From Anaerolineales bacterium (lineage in GTDB: Bacteria; Chloroflexota; Anaerolineae; Anaerolineales; Villigracilaceae), in NCBI GenBank assembly GCA_028689195.1, contig JAQTWR010000045.1:1-12092 (forward strand): 12,092 nucleotides of DNA, read 5' to 3'. This document shows, piece by piece, positions 6,320 through 12,092 of the stretch (the stretch's first letter is position 1; every line of letters begins with the position of its first letter). The notes beneath the pieces were generated by a model, which had not been told where the DNA came from, made no database searches, and worked only from the letters and a program-made list of their open reading frames with translations. The translations under genes were made by a program, and so were the position numbers.

Positions 6320-6691
6320 TTAATCGAGATTCGTTTCGCGGTTGTCTTCAGTCGCGTTCGCGTCGAAAGAAATCGAAAGCGGCTCGGCGGATGGACCATC
6401 GGGATAGTACAAGCGCGCGTGAAGCGTGTACGGGTTCTCGATCTCGCCGCGAATGTGCAGGGTGAATTCAAGCCGCCAGCTCATCGGCTCGACGATGTTT
6501 GCGGACGCGGCTTCGTCTCCGTTTGCGTTATTCAAATTGATTTCGATAAACGGGCGTTTTTGAAACGGCGTGACTTCGATGTTGACGCGCAGGCGGCGTC
6601 CATCGGGATAGGGTTGCGCGGAAAGCGAAGCGATCTTGGTCTCTTCGGGCGTTGCGCGGACGAGGTTGTCTTCGGGGAAGAAAAATTCCAT
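6320..6691 (-). CDS. small conserved protein of unknown function
   Basis: A 123-aa protein with no signal peptide or membrane segment, hence probably cytoplasmic. It is acidic at the C-terminus and rich in alternating hydrophobic and polar residues, suggesting a beta-sandwich. Recognisable stretches are PYPDGRRLRVNIEVTPFQKR (27-46) and a later WRLEFTLHIRGE strand. From memory it resembles small hypothetical proteins found in Anaerolineae, but I know no function. It leads the apparent operon with the PD40 (11 bp gap) and M23 genes. The ATG at 6691 has no SD; instead TATAAT ends six bases before it, which predicts a leaderless mRNA. Confidence 0.75.
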   Translation of the reverse strand: MEFFFPEDNLVRATPEETKIASLSAQPYPDGRRLRVNIEVTPFQKRPFIEINLNNANGDEAASANIVEPMSWRLEFTLHIRGEIENPYTLHARLYYPDGPSAEPLSISFDANATEDNRETNLD

Positions 6692-6703
6692 GCGGTTATT
6701 ATA
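6692..6703 (-). promoter_or_regulatory. leaderless promoter of the 6691-3362 operon
   Basis: On the minus strand TATAAT (6703-6698) + AACCGC + ATG (6691). With the usual 6-7 bp from -10 to the start point, transcription would begin at the A of the ATG. No clear -35 box is seen. The same layout occurs at 7580-7566 and 7736-7750. Confidence 0.55.
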
Positions 6704-6765
6704 ACCATAAAAAAACGCGCGCGGATTTGGACAATGGTACTGTAAGCGTTATTCCCGCCTATTAA

Positions 6766-6812
6766 TAAAAAAATGCTCCAGTCAGGGTGAGGGGGGCACC
6801 CTGACTGGAGCA
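6766..6812 (-). terminator. strong intrinsic terminator of the pseudouridine synthase gene
   Basis: A perfect 16-bp stem: 6774-6789 (TGCTCCAGTCAGGGTG) pairs with 6797-6812, with a 7-nt G-rich loop. On the minus strand it is followed by a run of seven T, then ATT. It sits about 100 bp past the stop at 6912 and just upstream of the promoter of the next minus-strand operon, insulating the two. 6813-6911 holds nothing else I recognise. Confidence 0.9.
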
Positions 6813-6911
6813 ACGGTATTTTACACCAATCTGTATTTTTGGCAAGGGTTTTGAACGACCAATTTTCGAGTTAAATGCGGACCCTGACAGGCAAAATTCC
6901 GCCGCCAAAAA

Positions 6912-7568
6912 TTATAGATTCAAACGCTCCAGCGCCTCTTTGAAATCGTCGGGATAGGGCGCGGTAAATTTAACCCGCTCGCCTGACGCGGGATGATTGA
7001 AGGATAAAGAATATGCGTGCAAAGCGGGACGCGAAATAACGTCCGTTTCGGGCGCGCTGTATAACACATCGCCTAAAAGCGGATATCCCAGCGCGTATGC
7101 GTGAACGCGGATTTGATGCGTGCGTCCCGTCATCGGAGAGGCTTCAACCAGCGCGAATTCGTCGCGCCAATTCAGGACTCTAAATCGCGTTTCGGCGCGG
7201 ACTCCGTTTTTGTTATCCACCATTGTTCGATGCTTATGTCCCACATTCACGCGCAGCGGAAATTTTGTGGCGCGCTCCTTCCAGCCGGGGACGCCAACCG
7301 TAATGGCGCGATAGACCTTTTCCGCTTCATGTTTTTCAAATTGAATATTGAGCGAGCGGTGCGCGTCTGCGGTTAACGCAAAAACGATTACGCCGCTGGT
7401 AAATTTATCGAGGCGGTGAACAACCCAAACCGTGCCGAGTTTTTCTTCCAGTAATTTGACAAGATACGGCGCGTCCTTATCCCATCCTTCGGGGAGGACG
7501 GACAAGCCCGCGGGTTTATTCACGACCAAAATTTCAGAGTCTTTGTAAATGATAGGTAGTTCATCCAT
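6912..7568 (-). CDS. RluA/RluD-family pseudouridine synthase
   Basis: A 218-aa cytoplasmic RNA pseudouridine synthase that isomerises specific uridines in rRNA or tRNA. It carries the catalytic motif HRLDK-x-TSGV at 51-59 with D54 as nucleophile. The N-terminal IxVxNKPAGLxV pattern (13-24), the later MTGRTHQIRVH stretch and PLLGD are all family marks. It is shorter than RluD because it has no N-terminal S4 domain, so it is nearer RluA, TruC or RluE-like members; the target uridine cannot be told from sequence. I chose the ATG at 7568: an in-frame GTG at 7613 would add 15 residues running back through the promoter and into the inverted repeat. TACAAT ends six bases before the ATG, so the mRNA is probably leaderless. 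It is divergent from the MerR gene. Confidence 0.9.
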   Translation of the reverse strand: MDELPIIYKDSEILVVNKPAGLSVLPEGWDKDAPYLVKLLEEKLGTVWVVHRLDKFTSGVIVFALTADAHRSLNIQFEKHEAEKVYRAITVGVPGWKERATKFPLRVNVGHKHRTMVDNKNGVRAETRFRVLNWRDEFALVEASPMTGRTHQIRVHAYALGYPLLGDVLYSAPETDVISRPALHAYSLSFNHPASGERVKFTAPYPDDFKEALERLNL

Positions 7569-7580
7569 GCCGTTATTGTA
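7569..7580 (-). promoter_or_regulatory. leaderless promoter of the pseudouridine synthase gene
   Basis: TACAAT (7580-7575) + AACGGC + ATG (7568) on the minus strand; there is no SD. The -35 region is not recognisable, and one arm of the 15-bp inverted repeat (7601-7615) lies where it should be. Confidence 0.5.
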
Positions 7581-7600
7581 CCCCGTCGTCGTAATAAGCG

Positions 7601-7665
7601 AGGCGACAGTCACTTCTTTTTATAAAATAGAGCTGATACCCTACCTGCACAAGTGACTGTCGCCT
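7601..7665. repeat. perfect 15-bp inverted repeat in the divergent intergenic region
   Basis: AGGCGACAGTCACTT at 7601-7615 is exactly inverted at 7651-7665, separated by 35 bp containing TATAAAATA. It lies between the divergent pseudouridine synthase and MerR genes. It could be a decayed mobile or REP-like unit, or a regulatory dyad. Flanking similarity TTATTG...CCCGTCG occurs at 7573-7587 and 7681-7699. Confidence 0.65.
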
Positions 7666-7710
7666 TAATTCCGACAAAATTTATTGTTGTATCCCGTCGC
7701 CTCAAACCTC

Positions 7711-7747
7711 TTGACATTAACGTAACGTAAGGGTTTATATTAACGTC
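7711..7747 (+). promoter_or_regulatory. MerR-type promoter with operator, autoregulatory
   Basis: TTGACA (7711-7716), a 19-bp spacer, then TATATT (7736-7741). The stretched spacer is typical of promoters that MerR-family proteins activate by twisting the DNA. The spacer holds TTAACGTAACGTAAGG, an imperfect dyad of TAACGT/ACGTAA type like operators known for TipAL/Mta-group regulators. The -10 ends six bases before the ATG at 7748, so the transcript is probably leaderless. The gene most likely controls itself. Confidence 0.75.
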
Positions 7748-8500
7748 ATGTTCACCGTAAAACAACTCTCCAGCATCGCGGGAGTCACGCCGCGCACTTT
7801 ACATCACTACGACGAGATTGGTCTCCTCAAGCCGTCGCGGATTGGCGATAACGGTTATCGCTATTACGCGGAGGAAGCCCTGCTGCGTTTGCAGCAAATT
7901 CTCTTTTACCGCGAGCTGGATATGCCGCTGGATGAAATCCGCAAAATCATGGGACGCCGCGATTTTGACGCGCTTGAAGCGTTGGGAAATCATCGCGAGG
8001 CGCTGATCCAAAAAATGGAGCGGACGAAGCGGTTAATCGTCACGGTGGATAATACGATCAATCATCTGAAAGGAAAAAATAAAATGAGCGACAAAGGTTT
8101 ATTCGAGGGCTTTAGCGAAGAAGAACAGGAAAAACTCGCGCAGGAAGCCGAGCAGAAATACGATCCTGAAACGGTGCGCGAATCAAACCACAAGTGGAAA
8201 TCCTACTCAAAAGAAAAAAAGGACGCGATTCTCGCGGAGGGAAAATCCATTTACGTTGATTTGGCTGCGGTCATGTCCAAAGGCGCGGCGAGCAAAGAAG
8301 CGCAGAAGATCGTCGCGCGCTGGCATCGTCACATGCAAAATTTTTGGAGTCCGAACGACGAACAATTGCTCGGGCTTGCGGACTTGTACAACGACGATCC
8401 TCGTTTCCGCGAGAATTATGAAAAGGTTGCGCCCAACCTGAGCGAGTTCATGCGCGAGGCGGTGAAGGTCTATGTTGAAAATCGCAGGTCAGAGGTTTAA
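7748..8500 (+). CDS. TipA-like MerR-family transcriptional regulator
   Basis: A 250-aa regulator. The N-terminal MerR winged helix (1-70) has TVKQLSSIAGVTPRTLHHYD and the IGLLKPSR...GYRYY signature. A dimerising coiled coil follows (about 75-110), then a TipAS-type ligand-binding domain (about 118-245) with GFSEEEQEKL, the W-K-x-Y-S-x-E region and the H-x-x-M-x-x-F-W stretch. This family senses thiopeptides and other drug-like molecules and turns on its own and resistance genes. The whole protein has no cysteine, so it cannot trap thiopeptides covalently as Streptomyces TipAL does. An internal ATG at 8084 (M113), preceded by AAAGGA, could yield a free 138-aa ligand-binding domain, as tipA does. 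No resistance pump is adjacent; a small lipoprotein gene follows. Confidence 0.93.
   Translation: MFTVKQLSSIAGVTPRTLHHYDEIGLLKPSRIGDNGYRYYAEEALLRLQQILFYRELDMPLDEIRKIMGRRDFDALEALGNHREALIQKMERTKRLIVTVDNTINHLKGKNKMSDKGLFEGFSEEEQEKLAQEAEQKYDPETVRESNHKWKSYSKEKKDAILAEGKSIYVDLAAVMSKGAASKEAQKIVARWHRHMQNFWSPNDEQLLGLADLYNDDPRFRENYEKVAPNLSEFMREAVKVYVENRRSEV
8071..8086 (+). promoter_or_regulatory. internal ribosome binding site and start within the MerR gene
   Basis: AAAGGA about nine bases before an in-frame ATG at 8084, exactly at the junction between the coiled coil and the TipAS domain. It predicts a separate 138-aa TipAS-like product; Streptomyces TipAS is about 144 aa. It could be chance in an A-rich linker. 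Confidence 0.45.
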
Positions 8501-8505
8501 GGTCG

Positions 8506-8541
8506 AAAGAGTCGGAGACGAAAGTTCTCGGCTCTTTTTTT
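8506..8541 (+). terminator. intrinsic terminator after the MerR gene
   Basis: AAAGAGTCGGAGAC, a GAAA-type loop, then GTTCTCGGCTCTTT followed by a run of T to 8541. The stem has G-U pairs and one mismatch, but the T tract is strong. It begins six bases after the stop codon. Confidence 0.8.
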
Positions 8542-8571
8542 GCGGGGAACATTTATGGAATTTCGGCGTTA

Positions 8572-8594
8572 TATAGTCAAGACACTTTAAGGAG
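8572..8594 (+). promoter_or_regulatory. -10 box and ribosome binding site of the META lipoprotein gene
   Basis: TATAGT at 8572-8577 is a possible -10 without a clear -35. AAGGAG at 8589-8594, six bases before the ATG at 8601, is a strong SD and sets the start. The preceding terminator means the gene needs its own promoter. Confidence 0.5.
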
Positions 8595-8600
8595 ATAAAA

Positions 8601-8996
8601 ATGAAAAAAATATTCTTGCTCGCAATCGCTTTGTTTTTACTCGCAGCCTGTTCGGCGGCGCCCGGCGCAAACGTCGCAGGCGAATGGAAACTTGTATCTT
8701 ATGGGGATACGCCCGCGCTTCCCAATGTGGATACGTCCATTAAGTTCGGGACGGACGGTCAGGTCAGCGGGAATGTGGGGTGCAATTCGTTTGGCGGAAG
8801 TTATGAAATGAAAGGCGACAAAATCACCTTCGGCGCGATGATGTCTACCTTGATGTTTTGCGAAGAAACTTCCAATCAAGAACAAAGCGTGTTGTCTGCC
8901 TTTGCCGATGGCGTAAGTTTGCAAATTAAACTGGACGGCGACACGTTGACGATTACATCCCCTGACGGCGCGTCCGTAGTCCTTGCGCGGAAATAA
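8601..8996 (+). CDS. META-domain (HslJ-like) lipoprotein
   Basis: A 131-aa predicted lipoprotein: signal 1-16 ending LLAA-C17, then a single META domain (DUF306). Family marks are the early GEWKLVSY strand (27-34), GxVGCNSFGGSY (57-68) and the late 'LTITSPDGASVVLAR' strand. E. coli HslJ is the best-known relative, linked to heat shock and novobiocin resistance; the biochemical role is unknown. Residues C61 and C87 are placed as the paired Cys found in many META domains. It lies downstream of the TipA-like regulator but behind a terminator and with its own strong SD, so a regulatory link is possible but not shown. Confidence 0.9.
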   Translation: MKKIFLLAIALFLLAACSAAPGANVAGEWKLVSYGDTPALPNVDTSIKFGTDGQVSGNVGCNSFGGSYEMKGDKITFGAMMSTLMFCEETSNQEQSVLSAFADGVSLQIKLDGDTLTITSPDGASVVLARK

Positions 8997-9000
8997 AACA

Positions 9001-9032
9001 AATACGCCAAGAGATTTGCGTCTTGGCGTATT
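9001..9032 (-). terminator. terminator between convergent META and kynureninase genes
   Basis: A perfect 12-bp stem AATACGCCAAGA/TCTTGGCGTATT around an 8-nt loop. The minus-strand side is followed by TTTGTTTTATTT, so it best ends the kynureninase transcript. It sits four bases after the META stop and may serve both directions. Confidence 0.8.
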
Positions 9033-9060
9033 CGCACAAATCTTTTCCCAATCAAATATT

Positions 9061-10338
9061 TTACGTCACCGTTAATCTTTGCTTTGGATATTTCTCGTAG
9101 CGTTTCTCTTCCATCACGCGGCGGATGCGGTCGAAGCCTTCCCAGACTTCTCTAAAGGATAGGTACAGCGGCGCAAAGCCAAGACGCAGGTTATCGGGTT
9201 CGCGGAAATCGGGGATGACGTTCATCTCTTCGATCAGCGCGCGGTTGATGCGATAGCCTTCGGGGTGGCGGATGCTGATATGCGATCCGCGCCGTGCGGA
9301 GTCGCGCGGGGAGCCGAGGGAGAAACCGAAGGGGGCAAGCAAATTCTCGGTCAGGAAAGCCGCGTAATCGGTCATCAGAATAGACTTCGCGCGGAGCGAA
9401 TCCATGCCCGCATCCAGAAGCGGCTCAAGCGCGGCTTCCATCGTCAACGATCCGATGATGGGCTGCGAGCCGATCAAAAAGCGCGTCGCGCCGGGCGCGG
9501 GGGAATAATCAAGACCGAAGGCGAAGGGCTGGTCTTGTCCCCACCAACCCCAAATCGGCGAGGATAATTTTTCCTGCATGGATTTTTTCACATAAAGAAA
9601 AGCGGGCGCGCCGGGTCCGCCGTTGAGATATTTGTATGTGCAGCCGATGGCGAGATCGGCGTTGCAATCGTCGAGCGCGATGGGAACCGCGCCGACGGAA
9701 TGGCTCAAGTCCCAAATCACGAGCGCGCCTTTGCGATGCGCCATCTCGGTAATTTGCTTCATGTCGTAGAGATAACCGCTTTTGAAAAGCACATGCGAAA
9801 GCGTGACCAGCGCGGTGTCTTCATTGATCGCTTTTTCAAGCGCGGCGAGATCGGGCGTGACGCCTTCATCGTTGGAGTCGATGCGGATGATTTCGTGGCG
9901 GTTTCCCAACAATTGCACGCAGCCTTGAAGGATATATAAATCAGACGGGAAATTCATTGTATCTGTGATGATGCGCTTTTTTTCGGGATGGAGCGCCAGC
10001 GCAGCCATCACAAGTTTGAACAAATTGATGGATGTGGTATCGCTCACGATGACTTGACCTGTCGCCGCGCCGACCAATTTGGCGATTTTCTCTCCCACGC
10101 GCGCGGGAGACTCCCACCAGCCTTTGTTCCAACTGCGGATCAAATCTCTGCCCCATTCTTCTTCCACAATTTGTTTTGCGCGCGCGATGGCGGCTTTAGG
10201 CAAACGTCCAAGCGAGTTGCCGTCGAGATAGATCAAGTCGGGGTCGGTGACGACAAACGCCTCGCGGAACGAAGCGAGTTTGTCTTGCGCGTCAAGTTCA
10301 AGCGCAAATTCTGGGGTTGGTTGAAAGTCTTTGCTCAT
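9061..10338 (-). CDS. kynU: kynureninase
   Basis: A 425-aa PLP enzyme, full family length. It hydrolyses kynurenine (or 3-hydroxykynurenine) to anthranilate (or 3-hydroxyanthranilate) plus alanine, in tryptophan breakdown or the kynurenine route to NAD. Motifs: YLDGNSLG (37-44), SWNKGWW (69-75), NFPSDLYI (129-136), WDLSHSVGAVPI (209-220) with D210 facing the PLP ring nitrogen, CTYKYLNGGPGAP (233-245) with K236 as the Schiff-base lysine, RRGSHISIRH (349-358) and a PDFREPDNLRLGFAPLY stretch (376-392). The ATG at 10338 has AAGGA about ten bases upstream. It follows the GMC oxidoreductase by 42 bp on the same strand without a terminator, so they are probably co-transcribed. No other kynurenine-pathway gene is in the window. 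Nothing looks damaged. Confidence 0.96.
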   Translation of the reverse strand: MSKDFQPTPEFALELDAQDKLASFREAFVVTDPDLIYLDGNSLGRLPKAAIARAKQIVEEEWGRDLIRSWNKGWWESPARVGEKIAKLVGAATGQVIVSDTTSINLFKLVMAALALHPEKKRIITDTMNFPSDLYILQGCVQLLGNRHEIIRIDSNDEGVTPDLAALEKAINEDTALVTLSHVLFKSGYLYDMKQITEMAHRKGALVIWDLSHSVGAVPIALDDCNADLAIGCTYKYLNGGPGAPAFLYVKKSMQEKLSSPIWGWWGQDQPFAFGLDYSPAPGATRFLIGSQPIIGSLTMEAALEPLLDAGMDSLRAKSILMTDYAAFLTENLLAPFGFSLGSPRDSARRGSHISIRHPEGYRINRALIEEMNVIPDFREPDNLRLGFAPLYLSFREVWEGFDRIRRVMEEKRYEKYPKQRLTVT

Positions 10339-10380
10339 TCGGCGTTTTTCCTTTTAATTTAATGTTGTGTTTGCTGCTGA

Positions 10381-11967
10381 TTACTTATTGCTCTTGATTT
10401 TACTCATCGTGTATTCCGCCAGCGCGGTGATGGTCAGCGACGGATTGACTCCCGGATTCGCGGGCATGATCGAACCGTCAATGATGTACAAGCCTTCGTA
10501 GTTGTGGACTTCAAAATTCTCGTTCACCGCGCCGTCATCCGCGCTTTTTCCAATTGGCGCGCCGCCTAAAATGTGAGCGGTGGTGGGCAGCCCCAAAAGA
10601 TTTTCGCCCACCGAGCCGAGCGCCACGCCGTTGATGCGCTTCGCGAAATCGCGCGTCAATTCATGCGACCCTTGTACCTGCGCGTTGATCTTATATCCGG
10701 GTTCTTCATCCGCCACCATTCCAACGCGGAATAACGTAAACAAACTGCGCCCCGTGCGGAAGCGCATCCGGTTATCCGCGTGCTGCATAACCAGCAAAAT
10801 CGTCACGTTATGCGCCCATCCCGGAAGGATCAACGCCTTCAAAAAATCCAGCGGATGAGTCAGCGTCCACCACAGGAATTTCATAATTCGCATCGGCACG
10901 CTCACGTCGGTGTCAATCAGCGGCGCGGCGAGGAATCTCATCAGCGACGATCCGTCCGGATAGCGGACGGGTTCGATGCGCGTGATTTCATCGTGATTAT
11001 AGATAGACGAGATGGACACGCCTTCGGAATAATTAATATCCGATTTACGCGCCACGCTTCCCAGCAGCCCTTCGGAGTTGGTGCGTACCATCGTCCCCAA
11101 CTTGGGAGATAACTTTGGCAAGGACTTCTTCACATCGCGCAGATTGAGCAGCAATTTCATCGTCCCCATCACGCCCGCAGAGAAGATGACGTTGTTGGCG
11201 CGAACGATTTCCTTATGCTTAAATAGTTTTGTCGAATCTTGATAAGTAACTTCATAACGCGCATTGTCTAAGGTCGAAGGTCGAACGTCAATCACTTCCA
11301 CTTCCGCTCTTACTTCCGCGCCGTTCTTCTCGGCAAAATATAAATAATTTTTCGGCAGCGTATTCTTCGCGTTGTGACGGCAGCCCACCATACATCCGCC
11401 GCAGTGTTTGCATCCTGCGCGCGCGGGACCTTCGCCGTCAAAAAACGGGTCGGGAACGGTAATCCCCGATTCGCCAAAGTATGCGCCCACATCCGTCGCG
11501 CGGAAGGTGCGACCCATTCCGCGTTCTTCAGCCATTTCCTTCAAGACCAAATCCGCATCCCATAATTTGGGATTGCGCGAAACGCCGAGCATCTTCTGCG
11601 CGGTTTCGTAATGACCCTTCAAAGCCGCGCCCCATTTGATGTTTTGATTCCATGCGGGCGTTGCAAAAGTTTCATCGGTGGGAATTTCCAGCACGTTGGC
11701 GTATCCCAAACTGCCGCCGCCCACGCCCGCGCCGTGCAGAACCATCACGCCTTTGAGCAAACTGATTTGCAAAATTCCGTGTCCGCGCAGGGCGGGCAGC
11801 CAGAGATATTTCCAATACTGCCAGTTGGATTTTGCGAAGTCGGCGTCTTTGAATTTTTTCCCTTTTTCAAGGACGAGGACAGAATACCCCTTTTCGGTTA
11901 ATCGCATTGCCGAAACGCTTCCCCCAAAACCCGAACCGATAATCACATAATCATAGACTTGGGACAT
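10381..11967 (-). CDS. GMC-family FAD oxidoreductase, cholesterol-oxidase-like
   Basis: A 528-aa flavoprotein of the glucose-methanol-choline family. The FAD-binding GSGFGG is at 11-16 (G11, G13, G16) with the acidic E34 after strand 2, and the second FAD segment GAGVGGGSLGYANVL is at 79-93. The C-terminal GMC_C region has H465 and N508, the usual base pair, in AHILGG and NPS contexts. A CKHCGGCMVGC motif (C186, C189, C192, C196) is present, as in the cholesterol-oxidase-like and long-chain alcohol oxidase branch; the Cys spacing looks able to hold an iron-sulfur cluster or metal. The substrate (sterol, hopanoid-type or long-chain alcohol) is not determined. I chose the ATG at 11967, with GGAGG at 11977-11973; an upstream TTG overlaps that SD. 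There is no export signal. Confidence 0.93.
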   Translation of the reverse strand: MSQVYDYVIIGSGFGGSVSAMRLTEKGYSVLVLEKGKKFKDADFAKSNWQYWKYLWLPALRGHGILQISLLKGVMVLHGAGVGGGSLGYANVLEIPTDETFATPAWNQNIKWGAALKGHYETAQKMLGVSRNPKLWDADLVLKEMAEERGMGRTFRATDVGAYFGESGITVPDPFFDGEGPARAGCKHCGGCMVGCRHNAKNTLPKNYLYFAEKNGAEVRAEVEVIDVRPSTLDNARYEVTYQDSTKLFKHKEIVRANNVIFSAGVMGTMKLLLNLRDVKKSLPKLSPKLGTMVRTNSEGLLGSVARKSDINYSEGVSISSIYNHDEITRIEPVRYPDGSSLMRFLAAPLIDTDVSVPMRIMKFLWWTLTHPLDFLKALILPGWAHNVTILLVMQHADNRMRFRTGRSLFTLFRVGMVADEEPGYKINAQVQGSHELTRDFAKRINGVALGSVGENLLGLPTTAHILGGAPIGKSADDGAVNENFEVHNYEGLYIIDGSIMPANPGVNPSLTITALAEYTMSKIKSNK

Positions 11968-11993
11968 GAGAGCCTCCAAATTGAGTTGGCGTG

Positions 11994-11999
11994 ATTATA
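11994..11999 (-). promoter_or_regulatory. -10 box of the GMC-kynU operon
   Basis: A perfect TATAAT on the minus strand, 26 bp before the ATG at 11967; the best -35 at 17 bp spacing is a weak GAAATT. It is divergent from the promoter at 12010-12037. Confidence 0.5.
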
Positions 12000-12009
12000 G
12001 CATTCGCGC

Positions 12010-12037
12010 TTGAATTAATTTCGATTCGGCTTATGAT
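12010..12037 (+). promoter_or_regulatory. promoter of the gene starting at 12062
   Basis: TTGAAT (12010-12015), 16 bp, then TATGAT (12032-12037), followed by AAGGAG and GAGG before the ATG at 12062. Confidence 0.5.
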
Positions 12038-12061
12038 GAAATTAAGGAGCGAGGCGAAACC

Positions 12062-12092
12062 ATGATTCACTGGATAGGCGGATTGTTTGCGT
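12062..12092 (+). CDS. start of an unidentified gene, cut by the window edge
   Basis: An ATG with GAGG seven bases upstream (12051-12054) and AAGGAG at 12044-12049. The ten visible codons read MIHWIGGLFA, suggesting a membrane or signal segment. It is divergent from the GMC gene. It is too short to identify. Confidence 0.5.
   Translation, partial: MIHWIGGLFA

Noticed and set aside
1..12092. CRISPR array, phage genes, toxin-antitoxin pair or riboswitch
   Set aside because: No regularly spaced direct repeats, no integrase, capsid or Cas motifs, and no known riboswitch core were seen on reading both strands.

Overview
The window most likely comes from a Chloroflexota bacterium of the Anaerolineae type. 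This is inferred from gene style: lipoproteins with Thr/Pro-rich tails, a PD40/M23 lipoprotein pair, a small conserved protein that resembles Anaerolineae hypotheticals as I remember them, and mid-range base composition. No rRNA or other strict taxonomic marker is present. The left edge carries a selenocysteine tRNA, so this organism very probably decodes UGA as Sec.

Layout. 7-688 (minus): tRNA-Sec, a small DUF4190-like membrane protein, and tRNA-Pro(GGG) with a clear promoter and a terminator. 690-970: no gene, but decayed dispersed-repeat-like sequence. 1006-3202 (plus): three overlapping genes, more AT-rich than the rest: a lipoprotein with DGKW repeats, a single-pass membrane protein of unknown function, and a secreted Cys-rich protein ending in a Hint (intein/Hedgehog-type autoprocessing) domain. 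3200-3364: a 165-bp nested palindrome, MITE-like, whose two ends supply the stop codons of both convergent neighbours. 6691-3362 (minus): an apparent operon of a small conserved protein, a PD40/TolB-like lipoprotein with a Thr/Pro tail, and an M23 peptidase lipoprotein. 7568-6912 (minus): an RluD/RluA-family pseudouridine synthase with a textbook terminator. 7748-8500 (plus): a TipA-like MerR regulator with its own 19-bp-spaced promoter/operator. 8601-8996 (plus): a META-domain lipoprotein. 11967-9061 (minus): a cholesterol-oxidase-like GMC flavoprotein followed by kynureninase. 12062-end (plus): the first codons of another gene.

How the genes work together. The M23, PD40 and small-protein genes look like one envelope unit. 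The GMC enzyme and kynureninase are probably co-transcribed, but the shared pathway is unknown. The 1006-3202 cassette looks like a lineage-specific secreted or surface system in which the Hint protein could release or attach its Cys-rich head; it is the least ordinary part of the window. Three genes share nearly the same 15-nt arrangement (a -10 box, six bases, ATG), which points to leaderless transcripts. I see no CRISPR array, transposase, phage gene or replication origin.
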